Both the position numbers and the translations under genes were made by a program. A stretch of DNA of 64,000 bases from Lepas anatifera (taxonomy: Eukaryota > Arthropoda > Thecostraca > Lepadidae): NCBI GenBank assembly GCA_034440635.1, contig JAOTON010002243.1:350501-414500 (forward strand), given 5' to 3'. Of this stretch, positions 37,721 to 48,543 are shown one piece after another. Numbering within the stretch: the stretch's first letter is position 1; every line of letters begins with the position of its first letter. The notes under the pieces were generated by a model that made no database searches, was not told the DNA's origin, and worked only from the letters and a program-made list of their open reading frames with translations.

Positions 37721-38569
37721 AAAACGGAGCTAACGAGGAATGAGGAATCTCTAAAACGGTTTGTGATACCTTGGCACCCCTGGTTATATAAATTGCTTAT
37801 TATACTGGTGGATTCTGGGAAGGGATGATGAAAAGGCACGTGCCCCTGAGCTCAGAGGACAGTCCCTAAACCAGGATTTCTACTAATTAATTTAAATGAA
37901 GAGCTGGTTTTCACAATTTTCAGCCCTGTCACACCATTCCCATCCAAGCCACCGGCATGTTCACCTTTTATTTACTCTTAACTGGGACCGATCCTTGAGA
38001 ATATGGAACTTAATAAACGCGTTCAAAAGGTATCTCCCAAATTTTTCCGGCAGCAAAAATGTGTTCTTCCAAAGACACTATGCCACTCCTCGCCCCACGG
38101 CGATTGTGGGAGGCAAGGAACTAAATCCGCGTTCAGCCAGGGCTCACTCGTCACGACAAAACCAGTGGGCATAATAAATGAATTTTCGACTCCAATATGT
38201 CTTAACCTGCACATTGTAACAGATATCACATGCTCCGCTTTCTTTGATGTTAAGTACTTGCATGATGTGGCTGATTTGTCCTTAAATATATCCAAAACAG
38301 TCATGTTTTGGCTACTTCCATGACGTTTTGGTGATATTTTTGTTCCTTTTTTCGGTTTTAATCGAGTTTCCCTTCCCCGTCAATGATTTATTTGCATTTT
38401 GATTGAACCAAAGATGCCCAAAAATGACATAAACAAAGATATAGTAAGTTTTTTTAGGTTACGTTAAAAAGTGACCTTTTTTCCCGGGGTGTCCCTCAAA
38501 GTTGGTGTGCCCCCTCCATACCAAAGCTCTGGCTGCGCCGCTGCCCTCAAGAGTTGTTCTCGGCAACCC

Positions 38570-38800
38570 CACGGTCAGGCGCAGATTCAGGGAGGCAGTG
38601 GGGGCGATCGCCTCCTAGGGCTGAGTCTAAGCTTCGCAAAGGACCCGCCGCAGCCCCACCCCCAGTGATGTCTGATGGTCGTTCTGGGGAGCCAAACACG
38701 ACCCAAATGTTAGTCTAGGGGGTCACAAGAGTTGGTCTCGGGGGCCCCAGGAGTTGGTCCTGGGGGCTCAAGTCTTGGTTTCGGGGGCCCGCAGAATTGG
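38570..38800. repeat. minisatellite-family fragment
   Basis: Contains GGGCTGAGTCTAAGC and AGTGATGTCTGATGGTCG, which parallel GGGCTGAGCCTAAGC and AGTGATGGCCGATAATC at 36150-36230, then four GGGGGCCCCAGAGTTGGTCTCGG-like units. It appears to be a second partial copy of the same carrier element. Confidence 0.6.
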
Positions 38801-39003
38801 GTCGCCTTATAAATAATATTAACTTCAATACCTCATTCAATGCTTGCTTTTATACGACCATGACCTACAGGCAGCACATGTACACTTAATGTTCTATAGG
38901 CACTGAGAAATTCCGGGGGAGGTTATAGGCATGAGGCCCACGGCCCCCCTTCTATCCATCGCTGAATATGTCTATATCTACAATGAGTACATAATGCTTA
39001 TGC

Positions 39004-39300
39004 CAGGGGCGGACGCAGACCCGGAGTTTGGGGGAAAACCCATGACTGCCTCTCCTCCTGGGAGGGGGGGACGTGCAATTCGGATGCTTGACAGACCTAG
39101 TATAAGCGACCTCTCCATGTACATGATCGCTCTCCTTCCTGGGGGGAGGGGGGTGGGAGCAAATATTTTTTGCTCTACAGACCTAGTGAAAACACTTTTT
39201 TCAAAAATTTTCCGGCGTTGGGGAAGGCAAAAGATAGTGTTGCCCCCTTCCAGAGCTTTAGGGGGGCCATGGCCGGAATGCCCCCCTGCGTCCGCCAATG
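39004..39300. mobile_element. hAT-type MITE, exact 8 bp TSD
   Basis: CAGGGGCGGACGCAG and CTGCGTCCGCCAATG bound 297 bp. GCTTATGC is exactly repeated at 38996-39003 and 39301-39308. It is the best-preserved copy of this MITE family and sets the hAT assignment for the others. Confidence 0.93.
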
Positions 39301-40382
39301 GCTTATGCTAACATAAGTCAAGAGCCGACACAGATACTTTTAGCGACATCTTTTTTCTCGAAGGACCTACTACGTAAGTCTATAGATGTAGTTTCGAAAC
39401 AGAAGTTTTTCCGCTTTTTAATAGATGGCAGCAAAATCTTCTGGATTGAGGAAAAATGATTCCCATCATAAAGTCATCCTATTTTTGTTCATTCAATTAA
39501 AAAGGAATGTGTTTTTCAATAAATCTGGAATCATTGAACCATCCCCAGACCAAACCATCGGGCCAGATCCAGTATTCGATGACCTATTTATAATCATCTT
39601 GATTTCTAGCTAACAGCAGAACAAAATATGTAAACACGCCCCGTTTCAATTAGAAAATTCCAGTGTCACAATTGCTCGGGAAGCTTCCAAAGTTGGGATT
39701 ATATTAAGGCGATAGATTTCCTTATAGTGGTGATTACCTATATTGCCTTGGCTTTCCTAAGGGATGAATTGATCCTATTTAATTAGTTTCAAGTTTCAAC
39801 ACTGGGTAAGTCCGGGGCGGGATTGGAGATACCACCGCCCCCGGCTAGAAATCCGTAGCTACGCTCTATATTTTTGACATTTGAAAAAGAGACTCGCCTT
39901 TCCACTTTGGACTGTCCAGTTAATTTCCCAAAATGTTTGGGTGGACTTCGGAAACGTTGCTGCAATAAATCCAGGAATATGATTCAAATGCATTGGCGGA
40001 TAGGTATAGGGGAACATTTTGAGGGGGAGAGGCAAAAGTTTGATGAAAATGAGCAAAGAAGTTGTTGAAAAGCATAGACCGAAATCGGTTAAAAGGAAAT
40101 AAAATGCTGCAGTAAGAAATGGTAAAATGTCTAGGTACGTAGATAGTACTTCCCGGTATTATGGTAGTAGGCAGATCACATCTCGCGGTTCAAAGGATCA
40201 CATTAGAAGGTCCACTGATCAAAGGGTCTAATGTTCATAGGCTCCACACTTTGAAAGTTAGACCTTTTGAATAAGAAGTCCAACGTTCAAAAGGTCCAAA
40301 AAGGCGTGCTCAGATGCATGAGAGTGGGGTGCATGATACCGCAGAGGCGTACTAAGACACATGATAATAGGAGGAAATGAGG

Positions 40383-40688
40383 GTTAGGTTAGGTTAGGTT
40401 AGGTTAGGTTAGGTTAGGTTAGGTTAGGTTAGGTTAGGTTAGGTTAGGTTAGGTTAGGTTAGGTTAGGTTAGGTTAGGTTAGGTTAGGTTAGGTTAGGTT
40501 AGGTTAGGTTAGGTTAGGTTAGGTTAGGTTAGGTTAGGTTAGGTTAGGTTAGGTCAGGTCAGGTCAGGTCAGGTCAGGTCAGGTCAGGTCAGGTCAGGTC
40601 AGTTCAGTTCAGTTCAGTTCAGTTCAGTTCAGTTCAGTTCAGGTCAGGTCAGGTCAGGTCAGATTAGGTTAGGTTAGGTCAGGTCAGT
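40383..40688 (+). repeat. (TTAGG)n array grading to (TCAGG)n and (TTCAG)n
   Basis: About 34 TTAGG units, then TCAGG, a short AGTTC run, TCAGG again and two TTAGG units. The blockwise change of unit looks like local slippage or conversion. The array is inside the left arm of the foldback element, not at a chromosome end. Confidence 0.97.
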
Positions 40689-40958
40689 TGTGCATGCCCT
40701 TGGTCCCTATTTCCTAATCTGGGGATATCACCCCTTTTCCAGATTCTGGGTGCGCCTCTGGTCTGGGTGCCACTTTGGGAAATGTTTGAGAAATATCCCC
40801 ACATTCTGCAAGAAAATCCCAAGAGGTGAAACAGACAGAAGGACAGAGGGTTAGAGGAGTAGCATAAAGTGGTACTCAGACCAGAGGCGCACCCAGATTC
40901 TGGAAAGAGGGGTGATATCCCCAGACTAGGAAATAAGGACTAAGGGCATACACACCTG

Positions 40959-41143
40959 GTTAGGTCAGGTCAGGTACCTGACCTGACCTGACCTGACCTA
41001 ACCTAACCTAACCTAAACCTAAACCTAAATTTAAACCTAACCTAATCTAAACCTAACCTAACCTAACCTAACCTAACCTAACCTAACCTAACCTAACCTA
41101 ACCTAACCTAACCTAACCTAACCTAACCTAACCTAACCTAACC
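40959..41143 (-). repeat. (CCTAA)n array, mirror of the left array
   Basis: CCTGA units pass into CCTAA units with a few CCTAAA and CTAAT variants. It begins at the inner palindrome GGTCAGGTACCTGACC. Shorter than the left array and lacking the AGTTC block, so the arms have diverged in copy number. Confidence 0.95.
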
Positions 41144-41224
41144 CTCATTTCCTCCTATTATCATGTGCCTTAGCACGCCTCTGCGGCATCATGCACCCCA
41201 CTCTCATGATGCATCTGAGCACGC

Positions 41225-41486
41225 CATAGGCGGATCCAGGATTGCCGATCGGGGGGCACCTCCCGGGGGGCGCTATCCGGACCGGGGGGCGCCATCCGGA
41301 TCAGGGGCGCCACTTATGACCGGCAAAAGCTATCAGGTGGGCGCCAAATCCTATGGGTGGGCGCCGACTTTCGCATCCTGGGGGGGGTGGGAAGCGACAT
41401 TTCAGGGGGCGCCATCGACCTTTCAGGGGGCACCGAGGGTCGATCGGGGGGGCACGTGCCCCCCTTGCCCCCTGGATCCGCCTATG
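41225..41486. mobile_element. hAT-type MITE nested in the foldback right arm
   Basis: Perfect 16 bp inverted repeats CATAGGCGGATCCAGG and CCTGGATCCGCCTATG bound the insert. GAGCACGC is exactly repeated at 41217-41224 and 41487-41494. The left arm of the palindrome lacks it, giving an empty-site comparison within the same element. Confidence 0.94.
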
Positions 41487-42849
41487 GAGCACGCCTCTTT
41501 GGAACTTTTGAACGTTGGACTTCTTATTCAATAGGTCTAACTTTCAAAGGGTAGAACCTATGAACATTAGACCTTTTGAAATTTGGACATTCTGATGTGA
41601 TCCTTTTGAACTGTGAGATGTGATCTGCCTACTACCATAATACCGTACTTCCCCATCCCCCGCCTACTCAAAACTTTACGGCAACACCATTCAGAAAATA
41701 GGGTAAAAGAGCAATAACCAGACCAAGAGAACGGTAAATGAATCGAGCAGAAGTAATTTTCCAAACCCGCTTGAAGAAAATGATTGCCAAATAAATAATA
41801 ATAAATAAATTAGATTTAATTAACCATGCCCCTACCCATAGTTGATAACCGACGTAGTAAATACTACGGAGTATTTACTCAGCGGTGTTTATGAAATTCA
41901 CCAACCAATCACAGCGCGAGTTCGGGTGAGCTACGTATTATCAACTAACGTAGTAAGAACTGAGGAGCCGTATTTACTGGGCAGCGTTAATGAAACACTT
42001 CCTTTGTAAGTACTAGCTAGCTACGTAGTATTAACTCATCAAGCGTTTATGAAATTGGCTTCTGATTGGGAAATGCCGCGATTATGCGGAAAAAGCCGGG
42101 GATGCACCAAAAGCGGACTAGGATCATAGAGGGCGTGGGGGTCCAACACAATTTGCTCTGAAAGGCTGAGGTCAATGTGACTCAAGGTCGCTATCTATGA
42201 CGTAACAATATTGTATATCCCAAATAATGTGCAATGTTGCTGGCACTTTAGTAGCGTTTTGGCAGGGAAGGATGGTTTGGCTTTGAACAATACATTTGAC
42301 CTTGACCTTGGCATTGAGTTGCTTTAGCTATGAATTCATAGCATAATATACGTCATACTGAATAATGTTATTTGACCGGAGTACTGGGGTCAATGGCCTT
42401 GACCTGTGCCCTTGAGCTTCATGTGGGGTGACCCCGACATCTGACCCGATTATATGATGTTATTACGCCTCCACTCGGTTTACAGAACAGGCGAACTGGA
42501 GCGACCTCGCGATTGCGACGGTTTCAAAATATAGGTTTGATTTTGAAAGTCTATAAGTAAAAACTCTGATGAACCGATTTTCAAAATTCCTTCACCAATC
42601 GATATTATGAATTCTCTCATATAAAGTAAAGTAGCGTTTTCCGGCGGCTAACAGTTCTTCGATCATCTCGGAAAAATAGGTGAAGGGGGCACCTTAGGAC
42701 CCCTCAACCGCGCGTGGTAAGCCATGTACATCTGCCAGTACTGACCCAATGACTATAACGTACATACCTCGCTGTCTAATTCGGCCTTTCCCCTTTCTTA
42801 CCTGGACAGTCTGTGCAGGTCTGCATCATGCTGTCTTTGTGACATACTG

Positions 42850-43290
42850 CATAATCAAACAAGCCATGGCAAGTGAGACCCTGTAGGCCCAGAGCGGATG
42901 TGATGAGCTTGGATTTTTATGACGAACAGAAACACAAAAAGATTTGGTACCGCTGCCAATAGACAACACGCAGTTTTTGGGTGGCGTTTAGAGAAGCTTG
43001 AAAGCCCTATTTTGGGGGTAGTGGGATCTTGTTTGAAGGTGGTGTATAGGTACCTCCTGCAGATTTGCCAGCACAAGTCTTTTTTCACTTTTGCTTAAGG
43101 TCCATCCAGGTTTCTCACAACGACAAAGTCACTCTTTCCAGGGCACGTCCGACCCACCTTGTCAGATTCAAAGAAGTCTGTTACATTCACCTTGTCCTGG
43201 TCAGTGATATGGACATCCTTTGACACTGAATGTGGTTCCGAAGACACACCATGAGTTTGCTTTAGCTGGCGGCTCTTTTTAGCCGTGTAC
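42850..43290 (-). pseudogene. decayed TE-like ORF, N-terminal fragment
   Basis: The minus strand reads VTDFFESDKVGRTCPGKSDF, a stop, then after a shift LCWQICRRYLYTTFKQ and TPKIGLSSFSKRHPKTAC. This resembles a multi-copy protein of animal genomes with an acidic FY-D--SR--PGKKDF segment followed by L-NL-E-Y--FK and KIGFSKF-ELRPK-C. The family has no established function that I can name. A stop and at least two frameshifts make this copy dead. It is the most N-terminal of three collinear fragments. Confidence 0.6.
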
Positions 43291-43655
43291 TTTCAAGCTT
43301 GAAAAATGGCAGTTCGGTCCTGACCAAGACTTTCATTAACCTTGAGTAAATCATGCAACAAAAAGGATAAAGGTAAATGCTAGGCATGCATTTCAAAGCA
43401 CTCGGCCCAAGTCATATGATTTGCTCGTCATAGTAACGGACATATTGACGTGAGGTCGACGAGGTCAATAAAGCTCATCTAAGGTCACGAGCCCATGTCA
43501 TATGCTCAAGAGGTGAAAAGCCGTCAACACCAGTGTCTTTTTCGGCAAGAATTACATTAGTATGACCCTCGATGCGTTTTTGGGCAGGCGAAACCAGTAT
43601 TTGAAAACAGGGAGCACGTATTTTTATAAAATACCCGAAACATCCGGGCCTATTC

Positions 43656-45067
43656 GACACAGGGTACTTTAACTACGGGTACAACCAAGTTTCCTTCTAA
43701 ATATAGTCCTCCCATGATGACGTCACCGCCCTTTCCTACTAAGTTCTAGGAGATTCTACTAAGTTTTTGGAAGGATCAGCTGGAACATACCAAGTTTGGG
43801 CTTATTTGGCAGCAATCTAGTATAAATCCAAATCAACTTGTTTCACCCATTTAACAGTAACCTTGATCTCAACGGCGAGCAGCGTATTTTACGTAAATCT
43901 TATGAAAAAATGATAACACTTCAAATAATTTGTTGAAAGGGCAGGCATTTATTTGATCAACTCAGGCCTACTTAATAGCCGAGAGAAATAAGTTTACCTT
44001 CGCTCAAGAGATCACCGGTGTTTATTATCTTCTGCTGCAGGTGCCACCAACAGCCAATCAAAGGTCAGAAATCAACAGCCAATCAAAATCGAGATTAGTC
44101 TTACTGCAAACAGCTGTTAGTGCTGAACCTGTCCTTATTTTGACACGCTCTGGAAAATTTGTAAAAATAATCTTCTTCACTGGATTTTTTGCAAAACGTC
44201 TGATGGTTTCACAAATAAAAAATCTTTTAGCTTTCTGTTCAACCATATAAGTTGTGTTGATAAAGTTCTAAAATAGGCTATTTAGAGCTTCGAAAAAGTG
44301 CAATTTCTTCAATGCCCTGCATAGTAACTGTTGTGCCTCTCCAGCCATGATGACGTAATGCTGCCAAACAACTTGAACGGGGTCTGATTCGACATACTTA
44401 TAGAAAAAATACTATTTTTCATATTTCCTGCATCAAAAGAATATTGAGTGAACTCAAATCTACCACAATAAAAGTGCAACTTTTAATCTACTCCGGGCTT
44501 CGGCAGGTTGCGTGAGCTACGGTCACCACCTTAAAAGTAAGAAAAAGCCCCAAAATAGAAAAGGAAGATAAAAAACTTAAACTGTAGGCCATTGTGATTC
44601 CAAAGATGCATAAAAAGTATATTTTGCTGAACTCTGACCTTGTCATATCAACCAAAAAACATTGATGTTTTTGGTGATCTCTCAAAATGCCTCGGGCGAT
44701 AACTCCGTGACCGTTCAACAGATTACGCCAAAACTTTCAAATCCTGTTTCTACGCACCAGTATCCCCGGGTTCCAATTTGGGTGCAAATCCTGCCTCTGG
44801 GCGGGCTCGATCTCCAGACCCTTTACTCACTATACAGATTAAATGATCGGGCCGAACGCTCACGCTAACCAACTTTACCACCTGGACCCCCTTTAAGACT
44901 TTCTACATAGTATGATGGCATGATCTGGTACCATGCCTACTTATTTTGTTGTGTTGGAGATAGCCAATTCCTTCTTCACAAAACTCCTGAAAACGTTTTC
45001 TGTTCGGTAAGATTCATCGTGTGTGGGTAGAACTGGCCTAGGTTGTATCGGTAATTGGTTTACTTAC
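43656..45067. other. intron downstream of exon C, nothing assigned
   Basis: Mixed sequence with short overlapping frames only. No complete element found. Confidence 0.5.
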
Positions 45068-45237
45068 TGACATCCCCGGCCGACGCCTCCTCGGCGTACT
45101 TGAGCTGATTCTTCTTGAGCTCGTCCAGCAGCGTTTGACATATCTCCTTCACTTTCTTATGGTAGCGACGCTCCGTTTCCTCAGCACTGCGGGCCTCCTG
45201 CGGAAGGTCTGCCCGCCTCGGCACCAGGGACTCCACC
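45068..45237 (-). CDS. CFAP70: CFAP70-like gene, exon C
   Basis: A 170 bp exon with acceptor gctttgacag|GGTGGAG and a strong donor A|gtaagt. It starts with one base that completes the AG left by exon B, so QLAI-R-VESLVPRR reads through. This parallels the family's ELARRV...PPRPPL region. It continues into a helix with YHKKVKEICQTLLDELKK, corresponding to the conserved YH-IK-I--AILDE segment, and ends after GDV. The upstream splice-site region lies inside a minisatellite (45227-45487) that duplicates the acceptor; the phase match with exon B favours the copy nearest the exon. The introns on either side are about 18 and 20 kb and packed with mobile elements. Confidence 0.85.
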
Positions 45238-45487
45238 CTGTCAAAGCAACGTCCTCTGCCTCAGGGTCGATCCTGCCACAGCAGCGTCCTCTGCCTCAGG
45301 GTCGATCCTGCCACAGCAGCGTCCTCGGCATCAGGGACTCCCCTGTCACATCAGCGTCCTCGGCCTCAGGGACTCCACCCTGTCAAAGCAACGTCCTCTA
45401 CCTCAGGGACTCCATCCTGCCACAACAGCGTCCTCTGCCGCAGGGGCTCCACCTTGCCACACCAGCGTCCTCGGCACCAGGATCGAT
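45227..45487. repeat. minisatellite overlapping the exon C splice acceptor
   Basis: About seven units of 35-41 bp on the plus strand, built from CTCAGGGACTCCACC, CTGTCAAAGCAACG or CTGCCACAGCAGCG, and TCCTCTGCCTC. The first bases of exon C and its acceptor form the innermost unit. A 29 bp stretch at 45230-45258 recurs exactly at 45371-45399, including the AG acceptor context. Confidence 0.85.
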
Positions 45488-46410
45488 CATGGGCGTAGAA
45501 AACGGGGCGAGGGAGGGGAACCAGTGCCTCCATTGTGAGCCAGAGAGGGACATCTCCTGAAATTGTGGGATTCGATCTAGGCTTGTTGGGTTTTATCCAT
45601 CTTACCAACGCTGACCCGCGCAAATGATTTCCCTCGTAATCCTGTTGAACCACCTTGAAAGTGCTCTTCAAGAAAGCTGTCCAATTTTGGTTTTGCGTGT
45701 AAAGATTGCGTGTATGAGGGGGGTCCTCCTCACACAATGGACGCTGTAGGTAATTCAAAACATCAGCAATTGTTTCTCTGAAGACAACTGCTAGTCGGCC
45801 TAATCGTTGACTGGCCAGAGGTGGCTAAATCTGTGTAGTGCTGCGTGACCGGTTCTATTTGGAGACGACCAGACGAAATTCCGCAGGGTTAATAGACGTA
45901 AAAATATTTTTTTCAGAGATTCAACAATATATTTTTGCTTTGATTTCTTTTGATTGATTTGACTGATTTCTTAGATTTATTTTGCGGATATTTTCGTTTT
46001 TATTTAATTTTTTTAGAATAATATGACAGGTGGCTCTAAGCTTCTTTGGTTCGGATGAATAAAACGACAGTACAGGGAGTAATAGCGCCCAAACTCGTAA
46101 TCAAGTATTATGGAGAAAAAGGCATATCAATTCAAAGGAAAATAACTTATGAAGAGTACAACACTTCACGTAGAAAAAATGAAACAAGTTATAAATGTGA
46201 GCAGGGCGGCGGAAACAATTGTTTCTAGCTGTGCAGCATGTATCCCGTAAGTATAGAACCCACCCGATGAATCCACTATTGCACTCAATTCCAGAGCAGT
46301 TGAAAGAATGCATGCAAATTGATAGAACTAGAGAAGATGAAGATGTTACATGATTTGAATATTTAGAATCCGCACAAAAAAACAGCTAAATGAGCATACG
46401 TCAACACTGA

Positions 46411-46727
46411 TGTGGTGTGTAACAAGTGTCGCTGCCGCGCCAGTTTAAGTATTACCGAGCTTTTGTAAATAGTGATGGGTTAGAGTCAATTAGAGATGTT
46501 CGCTGTTTTGTTATTAATTAAATATATTTAGATTAGAAAACGACAGCGTAGCTTAAGTGATGGGCGGCGGCCTTCTGTTATTGTGCGACCACGTGGAAGG
46601 ATTGGCGATTGTGTGGGATTTGTGTTTCAAGTGCTGTGGGCACGATTTTCAGCATAATATAGCTGGACCGGAACACTCATCTTTACTGGTAAGTGTGTAA
46701 GCTTCAGTCCTCACCAGAGACACAACT
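46411..46727 (+). repeat. 5' LTR of the Gypsy-type element
   Basis: About 317 bp, starting TGTGGTGTGTAACAAG and ending CACCAGAGACACAAC. It aligns with 53132-53470 over nearly all its length. It lacks a 30 bp stretch present near the start of the 3' LTR and has about 12 bp not found there, so the LTRs have diverged. Confidence 0.95.
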
Positions 46728-46730
46728 TAT

Positions 46731-46745
46731 TGGCGACTGGATTTC
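46731..46745 (+). other. putative primer-binding site
   Basis: TGGCGACTGGATTTC lies four bases past the LTR end. A TGGCGAC start is common in Gypsy elements primed by tRNA-Arg-like molecules; the exact tRNA cannot be fixed here. Confidence 0.6.
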
Positions 46746-46790
46746 GGACTTAGTTCCCAGCCCACAATAGATATTTTTGCGGGGGCGCCT

Positions 46791-47680
46791 GTGCCATTCT
46801 TGCCGTCGGCGGGGTCAACCCGTCCGTTCCCTATTAGTCACTGGCTACCCATGTTTGAGAACTATTTTTTAGCTGCTGGTGGGGACCCGTTCAGCCCAGC
46901 TAGACAGTGGGCAGTACTCCTCACCTGCCTCGGAGCTGAGAGTCAGCGGGTTTTTGATACATTGCCTGCTGCGGTGGAGTTGGAGTCAGAGTCTGAGATT
47001 GACTTTGCCAAGCGACCCCTTGGAGAATTTTTCAGCCCTAAGCAGAATATGTGTGCGGAGCGCTATCGCTTTCGCAGTAGGGCTCAGCAAGTGGGCGAGT
47101 CGACAGCCCAATGGGTTTCTATCCTGCGCCAGCTTGCCTCGTCATGCGACTATGGGCCAAGGACGGAGGAATTTATCCGTGACCAAGTGGTGGAGTGGAC
47201 TTCCTCCAACAAGTTCCACCAGCGACTGCTGATGGAGGGAAGCAGCCTTACCCGTGGGACAACTCCCGCCATTGCTGAAACACAGGAGTCTGCAGGGCGC
47301 GAAAGCCAGGTCGTGGGGGGCCAGTAGCAGCTGGAGGTTCAGCCCAGATGCCCATCCAGGCAGTTCATCCGCAACGACGTAGCATGAAGCTGGGGAAGTT
47401 CTCTGGTGGCGACAGGCCAAGACTGGGTGCTGATGTGTGTCCTGCGGAGGGGTGTTATGGCTGTGGTCGGGAGGGCCACAGGTCCAACCATCCTACCTGC
47501 CCAGCAAAGGAGGTGCAGTGCCACCAGTGTGAGCGTTTCAACCATTTCGCCCGTTACTGCTGTGGGAAGAAGAGTGAAACAGGAGCAAAGACAGTATCTC
47601 ATCTCACTGTTATGAGTGTCAGCCCTGGACAGTTGAGAGTGCCGGCCAGTGAGTGTGTGTGGGGGAGGGTAGGAAAGTAG
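46791..47680 (+). pseudogene. Gypsy gag with CCHC zinc knuckles, frameshifted
   Basis: The first frame (46791-47327) reads a capsid-type domain containing WLPMFENYFLAAGG, QWAVLLTCLGAE and AERYRFRSRAQQVGES, typical of Gypsy gag. The second frame (to 47680) holds two zinc knuckles: CYGCGREGHRSNHPTC (spacing CX2CX4HX6C) and CHQCERFNHFARYC (CX2CX4HX4C). A frame change separates them around 47320, with a stop in the first frame. Gag would form the particle and bind RNA. The RT frame is a third phase, so gag and pol are also out of frame. Confidence 0.85.
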
Positions 47681-48343
47681 AGCTGGAAGTAGATACAGGT
47701 TCCCCAGTGTCACTGCTTCTCAGGCACCTAGTGGGGGTGCCCTTCAAGTGGCTGATGGGGACCTATGTGGGTACGGAGCGTCCCAAATCCAAGTTTTGGG
47801 GAAGAAGCGTGTAAACATAGTGTATAAGGGTCAATGCTGATGTAAAAGTGTATGTTGTTCCCCATGGTTTTCCATTGATGGGTCTGGACTTGATGAGTAT
47901 GTTTAGTGTCAGCGTAGTAGGTAACACTGTGTGCCATGTGTCGTCAGGAACCAGCCCTGAACCTGAATCTGAGTCCTCGCTGCCACTCCAACCTGAACCT
48001 GAACCCAGCCATGTGTCATCACCCGAGACCACCTGCAGCCTTGGCTACCAGCACCGGGTGAAGGTGGACCCAACTGTCACCCCGGTGAGGCAACCTCTGA
48101 GGAGACTACCCTTAAACGTAGTGGATGAGGTGAATAAGCGTTTGGATGAACTGGAGAGCCGGCATATCATTGAGAAGGTGCCAGCGTCTGAGTGGGTGTC
48201 ACCTCTGGTGGTAAGTAAGAAGCGAGGTGGTAGTATCCGCCTTTTTGTCGACATGCGCCAGGTCAACAAGGCAGTAGTTATTGATGGCTACCCATTGCCC
48301 CGTATTGAGGATGTGCTGAACAGACTTCATGGCTCATCAGTGT
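47681..48343 (+). pseudogene. Gypsy protease and RT N-terminal part
   Basis: VELEVDTGSPVSLL at about 47680 is the aspartic protease active-site region (DTGS). Stops follow near 47812. PLMGLDLM further on resembles the protease's second conserved segment. The RT N-terminal region is open from 47848: VKVDPTVTPVRQPLRRLP, ELESRHIIEKVPASEWVSPL and DMRQVNKAVVIDGYPLPRIE are the usual Gypsy RT blocks. The reading is cut at LHGSSV by the SINE at 48344. Confidence 0.88.
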
Positions 48344-48530
48344 AATAATAATAATTATTGGGGCTTATCGACGCACCAACTGCCAGGGTCATATGGCGTC
48401 GCCAACTCTTTCCCTGTTGGAAGGGTTTCTCGGGAGCTAGCTTGCTCCTTGTTCAGGGAAGCCGCCGGGCCTTGAACCCGGGTCGGCTGCGTGGAAGCCA
48501 GCTATGCTGACCACTCCACTACCGCGCCCC
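48344..48530 (-). mobile_element. tRNA-derived SINE in RT, 13 bp TSD
   Basis: A full copy with its (TAA)n-type tail at the left and the minus-strand tRNA-like head at the right. GGCTCATCAGTGT is exactly repeated at 48331-48343 and 48531-48543, so the insertion interrupts RT codons cleanly. Very similar to the 36644 and 49171 copies. Confidence 0.96.
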
Positions 48531-48543
48531 GGCTCATCAGTGT

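Larger units (their letters stand above)
40155..41644. mobile_element. foldback element with telomere-type repeat arms
   Basis: A 1.49 kb near-complete palindrome. The termini GGTATTATGGTAGTAGG and its complement are flanked by an exact 9 bp duplication, GTACTTCCC (40146-40154 and 41645-41653). Each arm has, outward to inward, about 230 bp of unique sequence, a TTAGG/TCAGG array (CCTAA/CCTGA in the right arm), and about 90 bp of unique sequence; the central loop is about 90 bp. A 261 bp hAT MITE interrupts the right arm. Long arms with tandem repeats and a 9 bp TSD resemble Drosophila FB/MULE-type foldback elements. No transposase is present. Confidence 0.9.
26316..43655 (-). mobile_element. 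large composite element bounded by inverted arms
   Basis: Arms of about 300 bp at 26330-26640 and 43335-43650 are imperfect reverse complements, sharing CCCAAAAACGCA, GGTCA-ACTAATGTAAT and ATGACATGGG in order. Between them lie three fragments of one decayed minus-strand ORF in N-to-C order (42850-43290, 32690-33020, 27240-27603). The rest is later insertions: hAT-like 27612-32673, P-like sequence, minisatellite, hAT MITE and foldback element. Removing these would leave a much shorter ancestral element. A DNA transposon is the simplest model, but the arms and ORF could belong to separate copies; target duplication was not found. Confidence 0.6.

Noticed and set aside
28358..38543. A single element from CAGTGGTGTAGCCAGG (28358) to TCTGGCTGCGCCGCTG (38528)
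   Set aside because: The ends look like inverted repeats, but the outside octamers differ and the span crosses boundaries of better-supported elements.
40383..41143. Chromosome end or telomere fusion point
   Set aside because: The arrays lie inside a palindrome with unique flanking arms and an exact 9 bp duplication, and intronic sequence continues on both sides.
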